Below, piece by piece: positions 1-7,302 of a stretch of 64,000 nt of DNA. The DNA is from Gammaproteobacteria bacterium (lineage in GTDB: Bacteria > Pseudomonadota > Gammaproteobacteria > Burkholderiales > Thiobacillaceae). Each line of letters begins with the position of its first letter. The stretch's first letter is position 1. Below the pieces are notes generated by a model that was not told the origin of the DNA, ran no database searches, and saw nothing but the letters and a program-made list of their open reading frames with translations. The stretch covers positions 84,152-148,151 of the forward strand of contig JAHJNN010000005.1 in NCBI GenBank assembly GCA_018820765.1, in the 5' to 3' direction. Made by a program: the position numbers and the translations under genes.

Positions 1-399
1 GCCTTCAACATTGAAGCCATGCCTTTCATAGAATACCTTTGCCACTTCATTGATTCTGAAAACTTCCAGTCCTACGTTCTTAGATTGCTTGCCAGCCAAT
101 GCGATAACAGAAGCAAGAAGGTTTGTCCCAATCCCGTTCCGCTGGTGGTGAGGATGAACAACGATCATCCTTATGAATATTTGAGTGTCTTGATTTTCGA
201 TGTGGGAATACCCGGCTAGCTCGTGCTCTTGGAATGCCAGCGTAATTCCTTGGGGATCAAAATGGGTAGAAAAATCGGTGCGTTGCCACTGCTCATCCCA
301 GCCCCAGATTTCAGAAATAAAACTACGCATCACCAGGCGATACAGATGATAGATCGCGTCTCTATCTGATTCTTCAGCTTTTCGGTAAGCGTAAGTCAT
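1..399 (-). CDS. GNAT-family N-acetyltransferase, 3' end outside the window
   Basis: The minus strand is open from an ATG at 399 to the window edge (133 codons, no stop). The translation reads as a GNAT acetyltransferase: an N-terminal MTYAYRKAEESDRD segment, a central strand, then IVVHPHHQRNGIGTNLL, which carries the R/Q-x-x-G-x-G acetyl-CoA pyrophosphate loop, and a C-terminal VFYERHGF motif typical of the fold. The family moves an acetyl group from acetyl-CoA to an amine; the substrate cannot be told. It lies directly downstream of another GNAT gene in the same direction, in what looks like an integron cassette array. The C-terminus is cut by the window edge. Confidence 0.8.
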   Translation of the reverse strand, partial: MTYAYRKAEESDRDAIYHLYRLVMRSFISEIWGWDEQWQRTDFSTHFDPQGITLAFQEHELAGYSHIENQDTQIFIRMIVVHPHHQRNGIGTNLLASVIALAGKQSKNVGLEVFRINEVAKVFYERHGFNVEG

Positions 400-443
400 A
401 GCAATGACAAGCGCAGCTTGCGGGCGGTCCGGTTGACCGAGAG

Positions 444-450
444 GTTATGC
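444..450 (-). other. attC core-site-like heptamer at the end of the GNAT gene
   Basis: GTTATGC at 444-450 (GCATAAC on the minus strand) repeats the R' heptamer of the clear attC site at 1023-1089 and overlaps the stop codon of the GNAT gene, as R'' sites of cassettes often do. The 50 bases beyond hold two short stems (CGGTC/GACCG and CAAGC/GCTTG), but I find no matching second core before the next gene at 399. It may be a degenerate attC site. Confidence 0.35.
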
Positions 451-996
451 GTCATGAAAATCGCTTGGCAGACGATACAGGCAATGCCGTCGAAGCGAAC
501 TCCCTTCGGGTAGTTGCGGATGCTCGAAGGTGCCAGACTCGCGCATACCGAGCCGTTCCATGACTGCACGAGACCTGTGGTTTCCGACGGCGGCGAAGGA
601 CACGATTTCCCTTAGGCCGAGTGATTGGAAACCGACATGAATTGCTCCCCTTGCGGCTTCCGATGCCAACCCCTTCCCCCAGTGCTCATAGGCAAGACGC
701 CAACCGATCTCGACACACGGCGAAAATGGGAGTTGGGCGGACGGTGTGTGGAGGCCGACAAACCCAATAAACCTGCCATTAGTCTTCAATTCGGCCGCCC
801 AGAATCCCCATCCGCGCTCATGGATGAGCGACTCGCAGCGATCAGCCATCGCGTCACTCTCGGCACGCGTGAGCGTAGATGGAAAGAACTCCATGACTCT
901 TGGGTCTGAGTTGAGGGCAGCGAAAGGATCACGGTCGGAAACTTGCCACTGCCGCAAGCGGAGGCGCTCAGTCTCGAATTCGATCAGTTCAGCCAT
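445..996 (-). CDS. GNAT-family N-acetyltransferase (RimJ/RimL type)
   Basis: 183 residues, the usual length for RimJ/RimL-like GNATs. It opens with IEFETERLRLRQWQVSDRD, the typical N-terminus, has CVEIGWRLAYEHWGKGLASEA as the acetyl-CoA loop (W-G-K-G-L-A), and ends with NHRSRAVMERLGM. Such enzymes acetylate amino groups on proteins, antibiotics or small molecules; the target here is unknown. The TAA stop at 447-445 overlaps a GCATAAC core-like sequence, and an attC site lies just upstream of its start, so the gene fits a mobile gene cassette. Confidence 0.85.
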   Translation of the reverse strand: MAELIEFETERLRLRQWQVSDRDPFAALNSDPRVMEFFPSTLTRAESDAMADRCESLIHERGWGFWAAELKTNGRFIGFVGLHTPSAQLPFSPCVEIGWRLAYEHWGKGLASEAARGAIHVGFQSLGLREIVSFAAVGNHRSRAVMERLGMRESGTFEHPQLPEGSSLRRHCLYRLPSDFHDA

Positions 997-1022
997 TTGC
1001 TACAAGTCGGGCGATGGGTGAC

Positions 1023-1089
1023 GCATAACGTCTGAAGTCACCGGCCTGCGCGGCTTTTTGCGCATGTCCGGTGGAATGATGGGTTGGGC
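1023..1089 (-). other. integron attC recombination site
   Basis: On the minus strand the site opens with GCCCAAC (1089-1083, RYYYAAC core) and closes with GTTATGC (1029-1023). Inside are imperfectly complementary L boxes (CACCGG near 1039 and CCGGTG near 1070) around a short spacer. The 67-bp length, the two cores and the imperfect dyad match attC sites of chromosomal integrons. It lies between the stop of the HEPN-like gene and the start of the GNAT gene, where a cassette boundary should be. No IntI gene is in the window. Confidence 0.75.
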
Positions 1090-1098
1090 CTCGCGAAA

Positions 1099-2049
1099 TC
1101 AGACGATGCATTGGTTGTTTCGGAGCCAAGTTTCAAACTGAGCCGTAACCGCCGGAGTCGGAAGATCCAATTTCCGCACAAGCCGCTTGATTCGTTCACG
1201 ACATAAATTCGGGTTGGCAGATACCTGAACGGCAGGGCCTCCGTGACACGCCCTCCAGCGCTGCAAGAAAGCGTGCTCAGCCCCTGGGGACTTGGAGAAC
1301 TCGGCATCAAGCGTTGATACAAGGCGAAGGACAATATCCCCGAAGCCGACGACACCGCGAAGGCTGATTTTGATCGGACTGCCCGCCGTATGCCCATTGA
1401 TAACCGGAACTTCCTTGAGTCCAATTTGGGCGGGCGTAAGCTGGTTATATGCGGCTTCTGCCGAAACAAATTGAGTCGATGTGCTACCACCGGCGTGGAC
1501 GAGCGAGTTTCTCGCCTCTTTGAAATAGCGGTAGCAGACCAAGAGTTGCTCGATATGCAGCGGCGAGTTTTTTTTGTTCTTGGCGATAGCAGGATAGATC
1601 GACCCAGACATGGTCGGCGAACCACCTTGCACTATCGAATTCACAGCATGGCGGAGACCCTTTGAAGGGGCGCCATTTGTAAATGTTGTTGGAAATTGCA
1701 GATGTTTCGATAGCGATGCGGCAGCACCGAGTTCATTGAGCGTGCCTTCGCACCAAGCTTCATATAGGGAGCAAAACTCGAACAGTAGAAAGCGAGCAAA
1801 CTCCTGCTGTTGATCTTCCCAAGAAGAGTCAATGCAAGAACGGCGCAAATTGGCACCTCGAATACCGCTTCCAGCAACAAAGCGTCCAGCCAATTCACTC
1901 TCCGTCGCAGCAGGAGACGCGGAGACATAGCCGGCTACTTGCCACCGGAGATTCCAGATTGCTGTGGCAGTGGGCCATACGAAATCAAATACCTCGGTCA
2001 ATCGACGGGCAACTTGTTTCGATGTGAGTAGAAGTAGCTTTTCTTGCAT
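1099..2049 (-). CDS. HEPN-like hypothetical protein (integron cassette)
   Basis: 316 residues with no family I can name with certainty. A stretch around residues 105-185 (LFEFCSLYEAWCEG, then YRYFKEARNSLVHAGG) is all-helical in character and carries R-N-x3-H, the R-x4-6-H motif of HEPN domains, which are often RNases in toxins and phage-defence proteins. The gene is followed on its own strand by a clear attC site, and GTTGGGC lies just upstream of its start (2074-2068), so it reads as a complete gene cassette. The RNase role is inference from the motif. Confidence 0.6.
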   Translation of the reverse strand: MQEKLLLLTSKQVARRLTEVFDFVWPTATAIWNLRWQVAGYVSASPAATESELAGRFVAGSGIRGANLRRSCIDSSWEDQQQEFARFLLFEFCSLYEAWCEGTLNELGAAASLSKHLQFPTTFTNGAPSKGLRHAVNSIVQGGSPTMSGSIYPAIAKNKKNSPLHIEQLLVCYRYFKEARNSLVHAGGSTSTQFVSAEAAYNQLTPAQIGLKEVPVINGHTAGSPIKISLRGVVGFGDIVLRLVSTLDAEFSKSPGAEHAFLQRWRACHGGPAVQVSANPNLCRERIKRLVRKLDLPTPAVTAQFETWLRNNQCIV

Positions 2050-2077
2050 ATGCGCTCAGCCTAAGAGGCCCAACAGT

Positions 2078-2107
2078 TAACATACGGACGCAGGGGTCCG
2101 TATGTTA
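2078..2107. promoter_or_regulatory. perfect 12-bp inverted repeat upstream of the cassette
   Basis: TAACATACGGAC at 2078-2089 and its exact complement at 2096-2107 are separated by six bases. The dyad sits between the HEPN-like gene and the end of the leftward sigma/ImmA operon. There is no T-run after it, so an operator or recombination-end role is more likely than a terminator. Function unknown. Confidence 0.5.
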
Positions 2108-2200
2108 CTAGCGAGGAGGCATGCCTAAAGGCCCCCCTATTCTGTTGTTTTTGCACGATTTCCTCCCTGCTCGGCCCGTATATTGCTGTATGAAAAGACG

Positions 2201-2962
2201 TTAAGTCACGGCGATCACGCTAAGCACAACACCATCTGCGAGCTTCACGGACTGGGAGCGCACCTTCAGCTCCTGCCCTTGCCTGCCGGAAATCCATCGT
2301 GAGGCGGCCTCTTGGCGAAGCGTCGTCTTACCGGCCTTGTCGGCGGCATAGAGAAGCTCGAAGGCTTCCGTCTCGTAGTTGAGCTCCGCGGCAAGCCTCA
2401 TATATTCGGGCCATCCGGGGCTCAGCGCGAACCACTGCCGCCCCTGCAGCCCATGGCAGACGATCGCGGCGGCTTTTCCCGTCCCCTTGACCAGCTTGAG
2501 CGCCGTGGTCGTGAGCCCGGCCCTGAAAGCCATTCGGATCTTGTCGGCCGAATCCAAGGTTATTGGCATCCCCGCCGCGATGGGGTCAAACAGATACGAG
2601 GGCAGGATCAGCTGAGAAGCGAAGCCGTTCGCGATGGCTTCCGCGCTCTTGGCTGCGTCGTTTTGGGGCGATATGTCCTCCTTGGCGCAGATGAATCCCC
2701 CCTTCCCATGCCGCTCCACCCAATGCCCGAGCTCATGGGCGATGGAGAAGCGCTGCCGAGTCGCCTTGTGGTCCTCGTTGACCGTGATGATCGCGGAGAC
2801 CCCATTCCCGACGATGCGGGCCTCGCTCCCATCGATCTTCCGGTAGCGAACCTTCGCACCGAGCTCAAAGGCGATCGCCTCCAGATCGATCTGCTTCGGG
2901 CTATCTATCCCGAAGCTCTTGAGGATCAGTTCGCCTTTTGAAAGCGCTCGATGATCAGTCAT
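2201..2962 (-). CDS. ImmA/IrrE-family metallo-endopeptidase
   Basis: 253 residues. The zinc-peptidase signature IAHELGHW lies at about residues 74-81 (His76, Glu77, His80), followed by EAIANGFASQLILP, the second ImmA/IrrE motif with the likely third metal ligand. There is no N-terminal DNA-binding domain, so it resembles IrrE/ImmA proteins that cut a separate repressor. The C-terminal 100 residues are not recognised. The start overlaps the previous gene by 8 bp, so it is translated as the third gene of an operon with the unknown 143-residue protein and the sigma-like protein. A target in this operon or in the divergent ubiquitin-like operon is plausible but inferred. Confidence 0.8.
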   Translation of the reverse strand: MTDHRALSKGELILKSFGIDSPKQIDLEAIAFELGAKVRYRKIDGSEARIVGNGVSAIITVNEDHKATRQRFSIAHELGHWVERHGKGGFICAKEDISPQNDAAKSAEAIANGFASQLILPSYLFDPIAAGMPITLDSADKIRMAFRAGLTTTALKLVKGTGKAAAIVCHGLQGRQWFALSPGWPEYMRLAAELNYETEAFELLYAADKAGKTTLRQEAASRWISGRQGQELKVRSQSVKLADGVVLSVIAVT

Positions 2963-3386
2963 CCTTCCTCGAGTCCCCGATCAGACCGCTTTCCACCATG
3001 TCATCCCAAAGGCTTTCCCAGTCGGCATCCGACATCGTTTCTCCTTTGCGGAACGCCAGCGACAGCCCATTAGAGGCTCCGCCACGGATCAGAGCTTGGA
3101 TCTGGCGCTTGATCTCCTCAAGCGCGGGCCTTGCCTTGGCAACCGGGGATTCCCGGAGAGAGGCGTCATAGCCTCGGCGAGCTGCTGCCAGCTTCTCGCG
3201 CTTGGCTTGGTTGATCTTCGCCAATGCGGAGGACCGCAACTCGGAAGCTTTTGTGGCGGGATCGATACCGTCCTCGATCGCCTCCTTGAGCAGATCCTCG
3301 TCGCTCATCGCCAGTAGGTCCTCGGAAATTAGCCGCTCGAGGGCAGCCATTTGGGCTCCCGCCCCCATTCCTTTCGCCTCTTTCAT
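2955..3386 (-). CDS. hypothetical protein between sigma-like and ImmA/IrrE genes
   Basis: 143 residues, not recognised. It is strongly helical and charged (LERLISEDLLAMSDEDLLKEAIEDG, then many Lys/Arg/Ala) with no Cys, no signal peptide and no membrane segment. The start overlaps the sigma-like gene by 4 bp (ATGA) and the end overlaps the ImmA/IrrE gene by 8 bp, so all three are very likely co-translated. By position it could be a cofactor or the substrate of the peptidase, for example an anti-sigma factor; that is a guess from context. Confidence 0.65.
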   Translation of the reverse strand: MKEAKGMGAGAQMAALERLISEDLLAMSDEDLLKEAIEDGIDPATKASELRSSALAKINQAKREKLAAARRGYDASLRESPVAKARPALEEIKRQIQALIRGGASNGLSLAFRKGETMSDADWESLWDDMVESGLIGDSRKDD

Positions 3387-3982
3387 GATTTTCTCCCGCC
3401 AGGGAACAGCCGCTCGCGCTCTCGGCGCAGCCGTTTCCTCGCCGTCTCGTATTGTGTCTTGGTCATCTCGCCCATGGCTTGGATATCGCTCGCCCCCAGC
3501 CCATCCTCAAGCCCCATAAGAATCCATCCGACCTCTTGGTCGTCCTTGAGCCGCCCCTCGATCTTGGCGAGGTCCTTTTCGGCCATGGCGCGAGCCTCTT
3601 GCGTCAGGAGGGCATCCAGGGGCGTTTCTCCGTCCTCGCTGAGAATATCGAGGGCCTCTTCCGGTGGGTCGTCGCCGCTATCCACCAAGTCTCCGGCGAG
3701 AGCCACCTTCGGCTGCCGCTTGAGGGTGCGCAGGTTATTGGCGACGCTTTTCATCGCCGAATCCATCCAAGGCACGAAGGCCATCCCGATGTTCCAAGTC
3801 CTCCTGCCGGCGATCATCCGCTCGATAGTTTCGTTGATGAGTTCATCCGGATCCTCAAAGCGGGTTCCCCACAGGTGGCCCCAGGCCATCTTGCGAAGCC
3901 GGATCCACTCGATATCGCTCAAGCCGACGATGGCCTGCTCGATTTGCTCCAGCGTCGCCGGAGCTCCGTAGTTGCTTTCCAA
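3383..3982 (-). CDS. sigma-70-like (ECF-type) transcription factor
   Basis: About 199 residues from a TTG at 3982 that has a perfect AGGAGG (3995-3990) seven bases before it; in-frame starts at 4036 and 4126 are possible, but the latter overlaps the divergent gene. An early segment resembles sigma region 2 (DPDELINETIERMI, then FVPWMDSAMKSVANNLR). The last 50 residues resemble region 4 (GWILMGLEDGLGASDIQAMG followed by ARKRLRRERERL). The protein should direct RNA polymerase to a small set of promoters. It heads a three-gene operon divergent from the ubiquitin-like operon, so it may control that operon. Similarity is by eye. Confidence 0.65.
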   Translation of the reverse strand: MESNYGAPATLEQIEQAIVGLSDIEWIRLRKMAWGHLWGTRFEDPDELINETIERMIAGRRTWNIGMAFVPWMDSAMKSVANNLRTLKRQPKVALAGDLVDSGDDPPEEALDILSEDGETPLDALLTQEARAMAEKDLAKIEGRLKDDQEVGWILMGLEDGLGASDIQAMGEMTKTQYETARKRLRRERERLFPGGRKS

Positions 3983-4028
3983 CGCGAATCCTCCTGTCGT
4001 TATTTCTAAGGCGGGGAGTTCCGCATGC

Positions 4029-4051
4029 CCGGACATAAATTTCTTGTCCGG
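4029..4051. promoter_or_regulatory. inverted repeat between the divergent operons
   Basis: CCGGACA (4029-4035) and TGTCCGG (4045-4051) form a 7-bp dyad with a 9-base centre. It lies in the gap between the sigma-like gene and the DUF2188 gene, the only place where both operons can start, so it is a candidate operator. Confidence 0.4.
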
Positions 4052-4115
4052 ATTTCTGGAGGGCAGCGCCTTAGGTAATGAGCGTGCATTGCTCGTTTTC
4101 ACAGGAGTATAAAAG

Positions 4116-4343
4116 ATGGCAACCAAGCGTAATCAGCATGTAGTCCCTAGCGGCAAGGATTGGGCGGTGACGGGGGCGGGATCCAGCAGGGCGACCGAGA
4201 TCCTCCCCACAAAGAGTCAGGCCGTCGGGCGGGCTCGGGAAATCAGCCGCAACCAAGGCACCGAGCTCATCGTTCACGGGCGTGACGGCAAGATTCAGAG
4301 CCGCGACAGCCACGGGCACGACTCTTTCCCGCCGAAAGGCTGA
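4116..4343 (+). CDS. DUF2188 domain protein, first gene of the Ubl operon
   Basis: 75 residues. The pattern QHVVPSGKDWAVTGAGSSRAT, then SQAVGRAREISRNQGTELIVHGRDGKIQ matches the small DUF2188 family, which is compact, mainly beta, and of unknown role. AGGAG at 4103-4107 sits eight bases before the ATG. The next gene (the Ubl) starts 22 bases after the stop, so the two are probably co-transcribed. It may be an accessory subunit or merely a hitch-hiker. Confidence 0.75.
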   Translation: MATKRNQHVVPSGKDWAVTGAGSSRATEILPTKSQAVGRAREISRNQGTELIVHGRDGKIQSRDSHGHDSFPPKG

Positions 4344-4365
4344 ACATTTAAAGGAGGCCAGCATC

Positions 4366-4611
4366 ATGAGTACTGAAAAATCCAACCGGCCCGAACTCTT
4401 CATTGACAACGAGCGTTACGACTGGGATGAGGACACCATCACCGGCAGGCAGATTCGTGTTCTTGCGTCGCTCCCGGATGATGTCCAAATATTTCACAAG
4501 GTTCCCGGCCATCCTGACCAAGAAATCAAGGACGATACAGTCGTTGATCTGACCAAGCAGAAGGGACCAGACCGGTTCTGGACGCAACCGGTCGGCTCGC
4601 AGGCGGGGTGA
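4366..4611 (+). CDS. multiubiquitin-type ubiquitin-like protein (single domain)
   Basis: 81 residues from the ATG at 4366, chosen because AAGGAGG (4351-4357) precedes it. The features LFIDNERYDWDEDTITGRQI, a central LPDDVQIFHKVPG strand and DTVVDLTKQKGPDRFWTQP match the multiubiquitin domain, a beta-grasp Ubl family known from bacterial operons with E1, E2 and JAB genes. Only one domain is present, unlike multi-repeat relatives. It ends VGSQAG, so the last residue is Gly without the usual Gly-Gly. Presumably it is the modifier joined to targets by the downstream enzymes. Confidence 0.8.
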   Translation: MSTEKSNRPELFIDNERYDWDEDTITGRQIRVLASLPDDVQIFHKVPGHPDQEIKDDTVVDLTKQKGPDRFWTQPVGSQAG

Positions 4612-4617
4612 TCCGAT

Positions 4618-5025
4618 ATGCTGCTGCTCCTTGACACCGACTACGCGGAAATCCTGGAACGCGGCCTCGACTACGTCGAAGATGAAGCGCAGCGCTTTCT
4701 GGTGCTGCGTAACTTTCTTCTGCCCGAAGGTCTCTACCACGAGAAGACCTGTGACGTTCTTGTAATCATCCCGCAGAACTATAACCAAGGTGGTATCGAT
4801 ATGTTCTGGACGTTTCCCCACCTGACGCGCAATGATGGCAAGCCCATCCCTGCGATGAACCGGCCCGGCGGCGGCGACAACAGAACCTTTGACGGCAAGG
4901 AGTTCTGCCGCTGGTCGCGGCACTGGAATCATGCGCCAGTCATATGGAAGCCCGGCAAGGACAATGTCGTCACGATCCTGGGCCGCATTGTGTGGGCTCT
5001 CGGTAATCCGGACGCCAAGAAATGA
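4618..5025 (+). CDS. prokaryotic E2-like ubiquitin-conjugating protein
   Basis: 135 residues resembling the prokaryotic E2 family that accompanies multiubiquitin Ubls. It has a beta-rich front (DVLVIIPQNYNQGGIDMFWTFP), a Gly-rich turn (NRPGGGDN) and EFCRWSRHW, in which Cys97 is the only Cys in the C-terminal half and the likely thioester residue. In the expected pathway it takes the Ubl from the E1 and passes it to a target. It begins six bases after the Ubl stop and overlaps the E1 gene by 4 bp, so the three are translationally coupled. Confidence 0.75.
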   Translation: MLLLLDTDYAEILERGLDYVEDEAQRFLVLRNFLLPEGLYHEKTCDVLVIIPQNYNQGGIDMFWTFPHLTRNDGKPIPAMNRPGGGDNRTFDGKEFCRWSRHWNHAPVIWKPGKDNVVTILGRIVWALGNPDAKK

Positions 5026-6470
5026 CTGGGGCAAGAATCACATTGCTTGGCTCGCAACATGACGCCGTCACCATCTACCTAGAATCTCACCCTGAAAATC
5101 ATGAAAGGGCTGCGGTGGTGCTATTCCGCCGCTTGCACGTTCATGTCCCGGGACTGCCAGATTCCGACCGCTATATCGCCCATGATGTGATTCAGTTTGA
5201 GGATGCATGGGTGACCGAGAGCTCACCAGAGATAGTCGCTTTCGAACTTGCCCCACTGCGCGAACTGTTCCAACGCTGCGAGGAGGAGGGGCTCGTCTTT
5301 GGCTTCATTCACAACCACCCCGCAGGCCCGGCGCAGTTCTCAGATATGGACGAAGAGAACGAGCGGACATTGATCAAGGCGCTACGTAACCGCAATGGCC
5401 ACGACATCACTTTTGTTGCGATGCTGTGGGCGGACGGGCAATGGCTGGCCAGGACGCGTAAAGGTGGGTGCCCGGAAATCGCGGTGCCAGTTCGGCACAC
5501 GCTTGTACTTGGCGAGCGGATCACGCTTTACGGGTACAAGGAAAGCAGCGACGAACACACTGAGGTCCAGGCGCGTCAGGCTGCTGCGTTCGGAAAACCT
5601 TTCGTCGATATGCTTCAGTCGTTGCGCATTGGCGTTGCCGGAAACGGCGGCACCGGAAGCCCATTTGCAACGCTGGGCGCGCGCGGGGGAATCGGCGAGC
5701 TCGTGTTGCTCGATAAAGATCCGCTCGCTGCGAGCAATCTCAACCGCGTTAGGGGCCTCATGAAGGCAGATGTCGGTTTCGTCAAATCGGACACACTCAA
5801 GAACTTCATCGAAGGCATTGGGCTATCGGTCAAGGTTGCGTCCATAGCCTCAGATGTCGATACGGATCCGGTCGCCGTCGATGCGCTCGCTAGTTGCGAT
5901 GTCATTGTTGGCTGCACCGACGATTTTGCAGGCCGTGAACTAATGAACGCTGCGCTTTATGCCTATGCGCAACCACTCATAGATATCGGGCTAGGCGGCA
6001 AGGTTGATGACGGGCTCGATGGTCACCCCTATCTTCGTTATCACTACGGACGCATCAGCACGATCCTGCCCGAGCACGGCCAGTGCCTTTTTTGTCAGGG
6101 CGTGATCAAGGACATCTGGATTCAGGCACAGCTTGCACGCCGCGAAAATCCGGATATCACCGCTGAAGAACTAAAAGACCGTTACCTCGAAGACGGTGGC
6201 ACAGACGCGCCAGGCGTCGGGCCCTTCACCAGTGCTTCGGCCGATTTTGCCGTTGCAACGCTGTTTGACCTGATCAAGCCGTTTCGACGTTTTCCGCCGG
6301 AGGTGCGACGCGACATGTTCTTCGTGGATTTCGTGAAGATGGAGATCCACAGCCACGAAACGGTGGGCAACCCTGACTGCTCGTATTGTCGTGCACACGA
6401 ATTCCTTTTACTGAAGGAATCATGCAGACTCAATCGACCATTTTTAGGAAAGCGCGATGACTTTTGTTAG
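5022..6470 (+). CDS. fused JAB deubiquitinase-like and ThiF/E1-like adenylyltransferase
   Basis: 482 residues. The N-terminal part (about 1-150) is a JAB/JAMM domain with His97-x-His99 in FIHNHPAG and Asp108 as likely zinc ligands; such domains cut or trim Ubls. The second part is an E1/ThiF fold with GVAGNGGTGSP (about 205-214) for ATP, Asp231 in LLDKD, GCTDD near 297-301 and two zinc pairs, C355xxC358 and C453xxC456. No Cys lies between the two pairs, where many E1s keep their catalytic Cys. It should activate the upstream Ubl by adenylation. It overlaps the E2 gene by 4 bp and DUF6527 by 14 bp. Confidence 0.85.
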   Translation: MTGARITLLGSQHDAVTIYLESHPENHERAAVVLFRRLHVHVPGLPDSDRYIAHDVIQFEDAWVTESSPEIVAFELAPLRELFQRCEEEGLVFGFIHNHPAGPAQFSDMDEENERTLIKALRNRNGHDITFVAMLWADGQWLARTRKGGCPEIAVPVRHTLVLGERITLYGYKESSDEHTEVQARQAAAFGKPFVDMLQSLRIGVAGNGGTGSPFATLGARGGIGELVLLDKDPLAASNLNRVRGLMKADVGFVKSDTLKNFIEGIGLSVKVASIASDVDTDPVAVDALASCDVIVGCTDDFAGRELMNAALYAYAQPLIDIGLGGKVDDGLDGHPYLRYHYGRISTILPEHGQCLFCQGVIKDIWIQAQLARRENPDITAEELKDRYLEDGGTDAPGVGPFTSASADFAVATLFDLIKPFRRFPPEVRRDMFFVDFVKMEIHSHETVGNPDCSYCRAHEFLLLKESCRLNRPFLGKRDDFC

Positions 6471-6885
6471 CCGGGTCGTAGCATGGATTAGGGAGCTCTT
6501 TACCCCGCATCCAGTTCCCGGTCAGGCACCGGAGCATGCCCCACAACTCGCGGCACCAGTTCATTTTTCCTCAGTCTTTATTGTCGGTAAGCCCCCGCAT
6601 AATGACGAAATCGCGGCCGAATCTTTTTACTGCGTCATGATTGCAGACAATCCTAAATGGGCCTTGTTTAAATGCCCTTGTCGGTGTGGTGACGTAGTTA
6701 CACTCTCGCTTCAACAAGTACACCGCCCTCATTGGCGCTTAACGAGCACACTCACCGGTCGCCCAACCTTATACCCGTCGATATGGCGGGACAAGGGCTG
6801 CCTTAGTCATTTCTGGCTACGCGACGGTCGCGTGTTTTGGTGCGCAGATACTGGAAAACACCCCGACCTACGAACGTCTTATTGA
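6457..6885 (+). CDS. DUF6527 family protein, last gene of the Ubl operon
   Basis: 142 residues. FKCPCRCGDVVTLSL, a central W-R-L-T stretch, PSIW, GCLSHFWLRDGRVFWC match DUF6527, a small family found beside bacterial ubiquitin-like genes. The clustered Cys and His (CPCRCG, GCLSHFW, WC) suggest a metal site. The first 25 residues are not conserved and hold one weak hydrophobic stretch. The start lies inside the 3' end of the JAB-E1 gene, so translation is coupled. Role unknown; a ligase-like or target-recognition part is one possibility. Confidence 0.7.
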   Translation: MTFVSRVVAWIRELFTPHPVPGQAPEHAPQLAAPVHFSSVFIVGKPPHNDEIAAESFYCVMIADNPKWALFKCPCRCGDVVTLSLQQVHRPHWRLTSTLTGRPTLYPSIWRDKGCLSHFWLRDGRVFWCADTGKHPDLRTSY

Positions 6886-7302
6886 GCGTTACCAGGCTTG
6901 GGATATAAGAGACCTGGGCGATCCGGGAATTGTTCCAACAGGCACTTGCGAAATACACCCTCGAAACCCATGAGATGGATGATCACTCTTAATCTTTTCG
7001 CAAGCGCATTGCACAAAGAGGCGGGAGGGACAGATGACTCTCAGGACTCAATGGCTGCTGTGAGTCGGTAGCACGCGATATTGTTCCAGGCCGAGTGGCT
7101 GGTAACCGAAGTACTGCAGACTGAGTTTGTCTTGATGCTCACAGTCGGCTTTGGCCGATGGGCGGACGTAGTCCGCATCGACTCGAATGGCAGATACCAG
7201 GGACGGACCGGCCGCTCAATAGCGCCAGTGTAGCGTTTCACGACCATCTCTTCGGCCGAAATATGCCCAACACCAAACTGGCCCGTTGCCAGCTAGCTTC
7301 TT
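6886..7302. other. 417-bp stretch without a convincing gene
   Basis: No open frame here has a family signature or a good ribosome site. A 68-codon minus-strand frame (7041-7247) is rich in Ser/Thr/Arg and looks like chance. The base composition is lower in GC than the core genes, fitting acquired DNA. I see no terminator after the Ubl operon. Confidence 0.5.

Noticed and set aside
19..219. 66-codon plus-strand frame at the left edge
   Set aside because: The minus strand here encodes a clear GNAT acetyltransferase; the plus frame is its shadow.
7041..7247. 68-codon minus-strand frame before the HNH gene
   Set aside because: No ribosome site, no motif, low-complexity Ser/Thr/Arg composition.
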